A stretch of 12,178 nucleotides of DNA from Nanobdellota archaeon (lineage in GTDB: Archaea > Nanobdellota > Nanobdellia > Pacearchaeales > GW2011-AR1), in the NCBI GenBank assembly GCA_030689875.1, contig JAUYHR010000044.1, positions 1 through 12,178 of the forward strand. The letters run 5' to 3'. Shown here in pieces: positions 6,481 to 11,482 of the stretch; the first letter of the stretch is position 1; each line of letters starts with the position of its first letter. Made by a program: the position numbers and the translations under genes. The notes under the pieces were generated by a model. The model saw nothing but the letters and a program-made list of their open reading frames with translations. It made no database searches and was not told the origin of the DNA.

Positions 6481-6490
6481 ATATAAATTA
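6481..6490 (-). promoter_or_regulatory. Candidate TATA box for the structured RNA and tRNA-Tyr
   Basis: TAATTTATAT on the minus strand. No other TATA-like stretch lies at the proper distance directly before tRNA-Tyr, so transcription may start about 85 bases upstream of the tRNA. Confidence 0.45.
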
Positions 6491-6579
6491 TCTAATTTTT
6501 AAAGATTGTCATAGATTGATTTTGAAACTATTTCTCCTTTGTCGAACATAAGTGAGACTCCACAGCGAAGCGAGGACTC

Positions 6580-6599
6580 AGGAGAAGTTTACTTCTCCT
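6580..6599 (-). repeat. Hairpin overlapping the protease stop codon
   Basis: AGGAGAAG-TTTA-CTTCTCCT is a perfect 8-bp stem with a 4-base loop that contains the stop codon of the protease gene. It may help end the transcript, but no T-run follows. Confidence 0.4.
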
Positions 6600-7512
6600 C
6601 TATGTTAAAACTAACTTCATTATTTGCTTTGTTAAGCTCTTCAAAATCAGTTTCAATAATAAACTTTATTTCATTAAAATTAGTTGTCTTCAATTTTAAA
6701 TTTTGAATAGTAATTTTCATTCCAGCCCCGACTTTCAGTTCTTTTAATTCTATTTTTTCAAAAACTTCATTATCTAAATAAATATTAACAAAAGCTTTTT
6801 CTGAATCTTTAAGACCGATATTTTTAACGCTCATATTCAAATCAAGATATTTGCCGTCGTGAATTAATGGAACAACTTCTTCAAAAGCTAAATCAGACTG
6901 GCTTGGAACAGAATACAATTCGTCTATAAAACGCGGGATATCGTCGCCAAGAGTCTGCGAACATTCGCTTATTTCATACATTATATTGTTCTCGTTGGCG
7001 GAATGGCCAAACCCTAATGCATGCAGAATTTCATGCAAAGCAATATTTGGATTTGGGCACTCTGACTGCCTTATCAGCAAAACCTGCCCGTTAAATATAA
7101 CATTAAACTGCCCTGCTCTTGAAATATTCACGGGTCCGCCCTCACCGGCAATAAAATAATCCTCTTTAATTTTTTGCCTGCTTTCACAAGTGATTAAAAT
7201 TTCTTCATTATCACTTACTTTATAAAAATCTAAAATAGTTTTATTTTCCAAAATTTCAAAAGCCCTTTCAGCGTCTGCTCTTTTTTGCAAAGTGCATTTG
7301 TCTGCAATACTATAAGAAATTTTTGAATCTGAATATCTAAGATTTTCATAAAACTGCATATTATCGGACGTTAAATTCATGCTGAAATTTGAATCCTGTA
7401 TTTTCGGTTTTGACAGCTGAACATCTCCAAACCCGGTAAACCAATAAATCCATAACATTGAAACAATAAATATCAAAAAAATTATAACTAAGATAGTTTC
7501 TAAAATTTTCAT
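6589..7512 (-). CDS. Membrane-anchored matrixin-like zinc metalloprotease with CARDB-like C-terminal domain
   Basis: A single hydrophobic N-terminal helix (residues 4-25) anchors the protein, with the rest probably outside. Residues 160-170 read HEILHALGFGH, the full HExxHxxGxxH zinc site of metzincins: three His ligands and Glu161 as the catalytic base. Met178 in the following NNIMY is the Met-turn. The short spacing to the Met-turn suits matrixin-like archaeal proteases. Residues about 205-303 form a CARDB-like beta-sandwich (LDLNMSVKNIGLKDSEKAFVNIYLD), a likely binding or spacer domain. All catalytic residues are present, so an active surface protease is expected; its substrate is unknown. 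A TATA box about 25 bases upstream suggests a near-leaderless message. Confidence 0.93.
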   Translation of the reverse strand: MKILETILVIIFLIFIVSMLWIYWFTGFGDVQLSKPKIQDSNFSMNLTSDNMQFYENLRYSDSKISYSIADKCTLQKRADAERAFEILENKTILDFYKVSDNEEILITCESRQKIKEDYFIAGEGGPVNISRAGQFNVIFNGQVLLIRQSECPNPNIALHEILHALGFGHSANENNIMYEISECSQTLGDDIPRFIDELYSVPSQSDLAFEEVVPLIHDGKYLDLNMSVKNIGLKDSEKAFVNIYLDNEVFEKIELKELKVGAGMKITIQNLKLKTTNFNEIKFIIETDFEELNKANNEVSFNIEEK

Positions 7513-7533
7513 AAAAAAATATGATTGAAAATG

Positions 7534-7542
7534 TATATAAAT
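7534..7542 (-). promoter_or_regulatory. TATA box for the metalloprotease gene
   Basis: The minus strand reads ATTTATATA, ending 21 bases before the ATG at 7512, with no Shine-Dalgarno motif between. Confidence 0.55.
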
Positions 7543-7546
7543 GTTA

Positions 7547-7570
7547 TTAAAAAAGAAAAAAAGAAAAAAT
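7547..7570 (-). terminator. Poly-T tract after the acidic-protein gene
   Basis: On the minus strand this is a run of T-blocks (T6, C, T7, C, T6), typical of archaeal intrinsic termination. It lies about 60 bases past the stop of the acidic gene and just before the protease promoter. Confidence 0.6.
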
Positions 7571-7630
7571 AGGAAATTTTTTCATAAATGTCTCACCTCT
7601 GTTCGACATAAGAAAAAATTAATAGGAAAG

Positions 7631-7741
7631 TTAGAAGTCAGTATCGTCCTCTTCAAGGGCGTCGTCCTCTTCTTCCTCAATTTCTTCAAGGTCTTCGTCT
7701 TCCTTTTTTTCCTCAATTTCTTCAATCGGATTTTTTTTCAT
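7631..7741 (-). CDS. Very acidic 36-residue protein
   Basis: The frame encodes MKKNPIEEIEEKKEDED and so on, ending EEDDTDF; about 60 percent of residues are Glu or Asp. A GAGGT ribosome site lies 6 bases before the ATG, a TATA-like stretch lies further upstream, and a poly-T terminator follows, so this reads as a complete small gene. The block encoding EEIEE occurs twice (a 16-base near-perfect repeat), suggesting internal duplication. Such tails and peptides can bind cations or basic proteins, but no function can be assigned. The hydrophobic plus-strand frame over the same bases is its shadow. Confidence 0.68.
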   Translation of the reverse strand: MKKNPIEEIEEKKEDEDLEEIEEEEDDALEEDDTDF

Positions 7742-7747
7742 TTTTTT

Positions 7748-7752
7748 ACCTC
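7748..7752 (-). promoter_or_regulatory. Shine-Dalgarno site of the acidic small gene
   Basis: GAGGT on the minus strand, 6 bases before the ATG; it is the main support for this start. Confidence 0.7.
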
Positions 7753-7785
7753 GTTTAATTAATAAAAACACAGAATAAAATACCC

Positions 7786-7798
7786 TTTTTAAATATTT
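7786..7798 (-). promoter_or_regulatory. Candidate TATA box for the acidic small gene
   Basis: AAATATTTAAAAA on the minus strand, about 45-57 bases before the ATG. This allows a short leader carrying the GAGGT site. Confidence 0.45.
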
Positions 7799-7814
7799 CT
7801 AAACTAATATTTTG

Positions 7815-7835
7815 CTAAAAAGGTTTTAAAAACAA
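7815..7835 (-). terminator. T-rich tract after the 7851 gene
   Basis: The minus strand has two T5 runs (TTTTTAAAACCTTTTT) within 40 bases past the stop codon, a plausible archaeal terminator. It partly abuts the next promoter. Confidence 0.4.
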
Positions 7836-7850
7836 TTTTTAGAACTAAAT

Positions 7851-8081
7851 TTAATTCAATTTCTGAATGCTATCATCAATAGATTTTCCTAAAGAACTTA
7901 ATCCCTCTTGAAGTTCTCCAACAGCATTTTTATGCCATTTCCAGCAAAGGACTTTTCCATCGTCGCCAATTCCAAAATCACATGTTATTCCAATATCTTT
8001 TGCTTTGCTTCCGCCTATAAATCCCCAAATGAGAATAACGAATATTAATGAAACTAATATCCATAATAAAGGTTTAGTCAT
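7851..8081 (-). CDS. Small single-pass membrane protein with paired cysteines
   Basis: The 76-residue protein has one transmembrane helix at 4-23 (PLLWILVSLIFVILIWGFIG). A short compact segment follows, with Cys34 and Cys46 (ITCDFGIG and LCWKWHKN) that could pair in a disulfide if exported. The C-terminal part is an amphipathic helix (VGELQEGLSSLGKSIDDSI). No family name can be given with confidence. A TATA box at 8103-8110 lies 22 bases upstream of the ATG. Confidence 0.82.
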   Translation of the reverse strand: MTKPLLWILVSLIFVILIWGFIGGSKAKDIGITCDFGIGDDGKVLCWKWHKNAVGELQEGLSSLGKSIDDSIQKLN

Positions 8082-8102
8082 AAGAAAATAAAGAAAAAGG
8101 AG

Positions 8103-8110
8103 TTTATAAT
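8103..8110 (-). promoter_or_regulatory. TATA box for the 7851 gene
   Basis: ATTATAAA on the minus strand, 22-29 bases before the ATG at 8081, implying a near-leaderless transcript. Confidence 0.55.
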
Positions 8111-8123
8111 TTTTATGGGTGTT

Positions 8124-8132
8124 AAAACGCCC
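8124..8132 (-). repeat. Detached copy of the tRNA-Asp acceptor 3' end
   Basis: AAAACGCCC repeats the acceptor end of tRNA-Asp (AAACGCCCC at 8408-8416). A second copy, AAAACGCCCC, is at 8194-8203. The two detached copies bracket repeat copy C and lie 70 bases apart. Confidence 0.65.
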
Positions 8133-8143
8133 ACGACCTCCCG

Positions 8144-8191
8144 TCGAACCGAATGAAAACCAAGGTTTTCCTTAATTTGCGAATACATTTT
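8144..8191 (-). repeat. tRNA-3'-associated repeat, short copy C (downstream of tRNA-Asp)
   Basis: The first 30 bases (8144-8173) equal those of copies A and B. Six bases later comes CGAATACATTTT, the right-hand end seen in copy B. The middle part present in A and B is missing, so this is an internally deleted copy. It is bordered on both sides by tRNA-Asp acceptor copies. Confidence 0.85.
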
Positions 8192-8193
8192 TC

Positions 8194-8384
8194 AAAACGC
8201 CCCTCCCTACTCGCGACCCCGATTTCTATTTTTTATAAATGCCTTCTGCTCCCGACCTCGCTCGGTTATTTAATTTTATTAATTGTAAAATTTTCTCCTC
8301 CGCGAAGTCGCTCGGGATTAATTTAAATCAAAGTCGCTCGGAATCGAATCTCGGTCCCCTCGTTCGATTATCGTAAAAATATTA
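8194..8384. other. Tandem decayed tRNA-Asp-like fragments and short GC-rich repeats
   Basis: No gene is supported. At 8194-8220, 8238-8265 and about 8331-8362 are pieces resembling the tRNA-Asp 3' half on the minus strand (acceptor-like GCGTTT or GCATTTAT, and T-arm-like CCGAGATTCGATTC). TCGCTCGG occurs three times (8258-8265, 8308-8315, 8334-8341). These GC-rich blocks stand out in an AT-rich spacer. They look like remains of repeated insertion or duplication at this tRNA. Confidence 0.5.
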
Positions 8385-8403
8385 ATGTGGCTTACAGCCA
8401 CAT
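8385..8403 (-). terminator. Hairpin just past the 3' end of tRNA-Asp
   Basis: ATGTGGCT-TAC-AGCCACAT is a perfect 8-bp stem with a 3-base loop, seven bases from the tRNA 3' end. Size and loop equal those of the hairpin after tRNA-Gly, while the stem sequence differs. The minus strand shows a T5 run shortly after (8375-8379 region), which would suit termination. Confidence 0.5.
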
Positions 8404-8410
8404 CCATAAA

Positions 8411-8482
8411 CGCCCCGACCGAGAATCGAACTCGGACCTCAACCGTGACAGGGTTGTGTTCTAGCCACTAAACTACCGAGGC
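8411..8482 (-). tRNA. tRNA-Asp(GTC)
   Basis: This 72-base tRNA has no intron. The acceptor is GCCTCGG/TCGGGGC (one T-G and one G-T pair), the D-stem is GTTT/GAAC, and the anticodon stem is CAACC/GGTTG with loop CTGTCAC, giving anticodon GTC. The T-arm is CCGAG-TTCGATT-CTCGG. The discriminator is G, the aspartate identity base, and CCA is not encoded. A TATA-like box lies about 35 bases upstream. Confidence 0.97.
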
Positions 8483-8513
8483 AGAGATAATATCAATATC
8501 CATATTAAGAATA

Positions 8514-8525
8514 ACTTTTAAAACT
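8514..8525 (-). promoter_or_regulatory. Candidate TATA box for tRNA-Asp
   Basis: AGTTTTAAAAGT on the minus strand, centred about 37 bases before the tRNA 5' end, leaving room for a short leader. It overlaps the region just past the stop of the 8536 gene. Confidence 0.5.
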
Positions 8526-8535
8526 TTCTAAGCTC

Positions 8536-8778
8536 TTAATTATATTCCTCTGAAGGAAGACCCTGCAATTTAAGATAACGTCTTTCCATAATTTTCTCTC
8601 CAATAAATTCACATGCCTTAGAAAAACAATAAGAGACATTATATTTCAGTTTAGCCGCCCTATATCCTATTTTATGAGATATTGAAGACAAATTTATTTT
8701 AGCAATTCCATATCCCCTTTCTCGTTGTGTTAAAACAAGCAAATTTTCACCAGCAGTCTTTTCTAAATTTTTATTCAT
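8536..8778 (-). CDS. Small protein coupled to serS, unknown function
   Basis: The 80-residue protein has no signal peptide or clear membrane helix. It is basic through the middle (ISHKIGYRAAKLKYN) and has Cys51 and Cys56 in YCFSKACEF. Its ATG overlaps the TGA of serS in ATGA, so the two are translated from one message by termination-reinitiation. A helical, possibly RNA- or tRNA-related accessory role is conceivable from the context alone. No family was recognised. Confidence 0.78.
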   Translation of the reverse strand: MNKNLEKTAGENLLVLTQRERGYGIAKINLSSISHKIGYRAAKLKYNVSYCFSKACEFIGEKIMERRYLKLQGLPSEEYN

Positions 8779-10064
8779 TTTTGTTTTTTCTCAATTTTTT
8801 TGAATCCGGTATATTTCCACAACACTTTTGGAATCTTGATTGAGCCATCTTTTTGCTGATTATTTTCCAATAAACAAACTAAAATTCTTGAAGTCGCCAT
8901 TGCAGTGTCGTTCAACGTATGAAGAACCCGCCTGTTTCCTTTTTTATCAATGCATTTTATATCTAATTTTCTTGCCTGATAATCTGTGCAATTTGACAAC
9001 GACATAACTTCCCCGTATTCTTTTGTCGTCGGTCTCCAAACTTCTAAATCAGCAGACCTAAATTTCCAATCAGCTAAATCTCCGGTGCAAATTTCCAAAA
9101 CTCTGTAAGGCAATTCCAAACCTTTTAAAATTTCTTCAGAATTTTTTAATAATTCATCATACAGCTTCTCAGAATCCTCTGGCTTGCAGAAAATAAATTG
9201 TTCAACTTTATTAAACTGGTGAGTTCTCCATAATCCTTTTTCATTAATTCCGTGAGCGCCGATTTCTTTTCTAAAACACATCGAATAAGAATAATATTTC
9301 TTGGGCAATTCAGCTTCATTAATAACATCGCCCGAATGCATCGCCAAAAGAGACTGTTCTGCCGTCCCGATTAAATTCAAATCCTCGTCTTTAACCGAAT
9401 AAACTGACTGCTCTATTGCAGTTTTATCCATTGAAGCAAAAATTGATTTTTCGTTTAACAGCAACGGAGTTTCAATATATTCGTATTTCTTTTTTCTTAA
9501 AAAATCCATTGCATACCTGATTAAAGCCTGATTTAAAATTGCCAGCTCATTTTTCAAATAATAAAAACCTTTTCCGGAAACTCTGGCAGATGATTCAAAA
9601 TCAGCGACGCCCAAATTTTCAGTTAATTCAACATGATTTTTTGCCGGAAAATCAAATTTGCCCAGCTTTCCAACTTTTTTAATTTCAACATTTTCAGAAG
9701 CATCTTTTCCAACCGGAACTTTTGGCGAGATAAAATTAGGAATTTGATTCATAATCTGCCTTATTTCTTCTGCTAATTTATTCTCTTTCTGCTCTAATTC
9801 TGCAATCTCTTCCGGGATTTTTTTTGCCTTTTGAATAAGCTCTCTGGCCTTTTTCTCGTCTTTATTTTTCTTAGCCTGATTAATTTGTTCAGAAACAACA
9901 TTCCTGTTTTTTCTTAAATTATCTGCTTCAAATTTTACAGCCCTCCAATTTTCATCAAGTTTTATCACTTTATCTAAAAGAATTAATTTTTCATCCTGTC
10001 CTTTTCTTTTTATATTTTTCTCAACTAATTTAGGATTTTCCCTGATTAATCTGATGTCTATCAT
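8775..10064 (-). CDS. serS: Seryl-tRNA synthetase
   Basis: A class II aminoacyl-tRNA synthetase that charges tRNA-Ser (and tRNA-Sec where present) with serine in the cytoplasm. The 429 residues are a normal length. Residues 1-110 are the N-terminal helical arm, with a long coiled coil at about 30-105 that grips the tRNA-Ser variable arm. The catalytic core has T234-A235-E236 for serine binding, motif 2 at 263-288 (CFRKEIGA ... GLWRTHQFNKVE), an SNCTDYQARKL segment at 357-367, and motif 3 at 383-402 (LNDTAMATSRILVCLLENNQ) with its Arg393. The motif 3 wording is closer to the archaeal/eukaryal LNATxxATxR form than to the bacterial LNGSGLAVGR. This is the ordinary SerRS, not the rare methanogen type. 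Confidence 0.98.
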   Translation of the reverse strand: MIDIRLIRENPKLVEKNIKRKGQDEKLILLDKVIKLDENWRAVKFEADNLRKNRNVVSEQINQAKKNKDEKKARELIQKAKKIPEEIAELEQKENKLAEEIRQIMNQIPNFISPKVPVGKDASENVEIKKVGKLGKFDFPAKNHVELTENLGVADFESSARVSGKGFYYLKNELAILNQALIRYAMDFLRKKKYEYIETPLLLNEKSIFASMDKTAIEQSVYSVKDEDLNLIGTAEQSLLAMHSGDVINEAELPKKYYSYSMCFRKEIGAHGINEKGLWRTHQFNKVEQFIFCKPEDSEKLYDELLKNSEEILKGLELPYRVLEICTGDLADWKFRSADLEVWRPTTKEYGEVMSLSNCTDYQARKLDIKCIDKKGNRRVLHTLNDTAMATSRILVCLLENNQQKDGSIKIPKVLWKYTGFKKIEKKQK

Positions 10065-10082
10065 GAAACAATCAAAGAAAGA

Positions 10083-10093
10083 TTATATTTAAA
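10083..10093 (-). promoter_or_regulatory. TATA box for serS
   Basis: TTTAAATATAA on the minus strand, 19-29 bases before the ATG at 10064; no Shine-Dalgarno precedes that ATG, consistent with a leaderless transcript. Confidence 0.6.
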
Positions 10094-10140
10094 GTTTATC
10101 AATCATATTAAAGAACAATAATCTTTATTAAGAAATTTTA

Positions 10141-10806
10141 ATGAATTTCACTATGGAAGATTTTACCTGGTCAAGAATGAACTTACTTTTTCCCGAATAT
10201 TTTAAAGAGCCTTTACACGATAAAGCATCTCTCCTTAAATCCTATCCTATTTCTCCAGAATTTAGCCTAAACTCTGTGTGTTTTAGAGTAAATAAAGAAT
10301 ATGGGGTTCAATTATTTCAAAATCAAGAGATTCCTGATTGGTTAAAAAAAGAAGATATAAAAGTTAACGGAAAAAGTATTGAAGAATTTTTCTATAAATC
10401 ATTTGAAAAAGTTTATAATGAAGTACAAAAAGATTTAAAAAATTCATTTGAGATTTTTGAAAGTTGGAGGTCTTTTATAAAGAAATTTAATAACAAAGAA
10501 TGGAAAGGCAATTTACAAAGCCATATAGAATTTGTTAAAGATCGTGATGATGATGAAATAAGATACTTTGACTATTATCGTTATGGATCAGGCAACATGT
10601 ATCCAACAGATAAACTGCTTAAAATTAAAAAAATTCCTAAAGAATCACTAAATGAGAAATTCTTAGAATATTATAAACTATCTCAAAATATTTTATCTGG
10701 AGAAGGAAAATGCAACTCAGTCACTGGAAAATCTATCTATGATTGCGTAAAAAATGTAGATAAAATTTATAAGGTTGCGCCAGAACTAGAAAAACTAAGA
10801 ATATAA
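10141..10806 (+). CDS. Uncharacterised soluble protein
   Basis: The 221-residue protein has no signal peptide or membrane segment, so it is probably cytoplasmic. It is rich in Lys, Glu, Phe and Tyr, with a mostly helical middle (SIEEFFYKSFEKVYNEVQKDLKN). An acidic and aromatic stretch at about 131-150 (FVKDRDDDEIRYFDYYRYG) is its most distinctive part. Two cysteines late in the sequence are not arranged as a known metal site. It is transcribed divergently from serS over a 76-base gap. Candidate TATA stretches lie near 10104-10113 and 10123-10130. No family was recognised, and no function is proposed. Confidence 0.82.
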   Translation: MNFTMEDFTWSRMNLLFPEYFKEPLHDKASLLKSYPISPEFSLNSVCFRVNKEYGVQLFQNQEIPDWLKKEDIKVNGKSIEEFFYKSFEKVYNEVQKDLKNSFEIFESWRSFIKKFNNKEWKGNLQSHIEFVKDRDDDEIRYFDYYRYGSGNMYPTDKLLKIKKIPKESLNEKFLEYYKLSQNILSGEGKCNSVTGKSIYDCVKNVDKIYKVAPELEKLRI

Positions 10807-10814
10807 TCAAAACC

Positions 10815-10824
10815 TTTTTATATT
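10815..10824 (+). promoter_or_regulatory. Candidate TATA box for the 10854 gene
   Basis: TTTTTATATT lies 30-39 bases before the ATG. This allows a short leader that includes the Shine-Dalgarno site. Confidence 0.5.
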
Positions 10825-10844
10825 CATTTTCTTTAAATTTATCA

Positions 10845-10852
10845 GAGGTGAT
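10845..10852 (+). promoter_or_regulatory. Strong Shine-Dalgarno deciding the 10854 start
   Basis: GAGGTGAT is a full complement of the archaeal 16S rRNA 3' tail. The GTG inside it (10848) is in frame but is better read as part of the ribosome site than as the start codon; the ATG at 10854 follows at normal spacing from GAGG. Confidence 0.65.
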
Positions 10853-10853
10853 T

Positions 10854-11459
10854 ATGGTTCAAACTCAGATTTTCATTAATTTATTATTGAGAACAATTCT
10901 TGTTGCAATTTATGTCATTTTTATCTGGAAGCTTCATATTTTTATTTCCACAAAAAATATTCTTAGATTAAATTTAAATAAATATAATCGGACTAACCAT
11001 CCTCTCTTCGCAAAAATAATTGCAGGATTCCTTTACTTTTTAGAGTATGTTATTATTCTGCCAATATTAATTTTCTTTTGGTTCCTGATTTTTGCTATCT
11101 TGCTGATATTCATAGCCAGAGGAATGGAACCAAGTTCAATTATTTTGCTTGCTGCGCTTACCATCGCTGTATTAAGAGTTGTCGCTTACATTCCTAAATA
11201 CGGAGAAAGCGCTTCTGCAGAAACGGCAAAAATTATTCCATTCACGCTTTTAGCAATTGGTCTCACAGAACCTTTATTTTTTAATTCAGAAGAAGTAATA
11301 GCAAGAGCATCCGATATTCCGCAGTTATTCATGGGAATAAGCCCGTATATTTTCTTTATAGTTGCCGTTGAATTAATTATGAGAAGTTTAAACTTTATAG
11401 TTTCCATATTTGAAAAAAAAGGCGGAACCGAAATAAACGAGGACGAGGAAGAGAAATAA
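10854..11459 (+). CDS. Multi-pass membrane protein, unknown function
   Basis: The 201-residue protein has about five hydrophobic helices: INLLLRTILVAIYVIFIW, then a long hydrophobic stretch that may be two helices (IIAGFLYFLEYVIILPILIFFWFLIFAILLIF), SSIILLAALTIAVLRVVAYI, IIPFTLLAIGL, and ISPYIFFIVAVELIMRSLNFIV. An acidic tail (EINEDEEEK) closes it. No transporter signature or catalytic motif stands out. It converges on the antiporter gene, 23 bases away. The start was set at the ATG after the GAGGTGAT site rather than the GTG six bases earlier. Confidence 0.83.
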   Translation: MVQTQIFINLLLRTILVAIYVIFIWKLHIFISTKNILRLNLNKYNRTNHPLFAKIIAGFLYFLEYVIILPILIFFWFLIFAILLIFIARGMEPSSIILLAALTIAVLRVVAYIPKYGESASAETAKIIPFTLLAIGLTEPLFFNSEEVIARASDIPQLFMGISPYIFFIVAVELIMRSLNFIVSIFEKKGGTEINEDEEEK

Positions 11460-11465
11460 GATTCT

Positions 11466-11482
11466 GTTTTTTATATAAAAAT
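11466..11482. terminator. Shared terminator between convergent genes
   Basis: A T6 run on the plus strand and an A5 run (T5 on the minus strand) flank TATA in the 23-base gap between two convergent genes, so each transcript meets a T-tract. Confidence 0.45.

Noticed and set aside
7535..7585. Possible short leader peptide before the protease gene (minus strand, after GAGGTGAGAC)
   Set aside because: Reading the bases carefully, the frame stops after 12 codons within the poly-T tract, so it is better explained as a terminator.
7541..7762. Plus-strand Phe/Lys-rich open frame
   Set aside because: It is the complement of a poly-T terminator and of the acidic minus-strand gene, which has its own ribosome site.
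398..8191. CRISPR array made of the repeated tRNA-adjacent segments
   Set aside because: The three copies are kilobases apart, tied to tRNA genes, with no regular spacers and no cas genes in the window.
9146..9328. Second minus-strand frame within serS
   Set aside because: Out-of-frame shadow of an intact, well-conserved synthetase.
11186..11407. Minus-strand frame inside the multi-pass membrane gene
   Set aside because: Antisense shadow; the plus frame has a strong Shine-Dalgarno and membrane helices.
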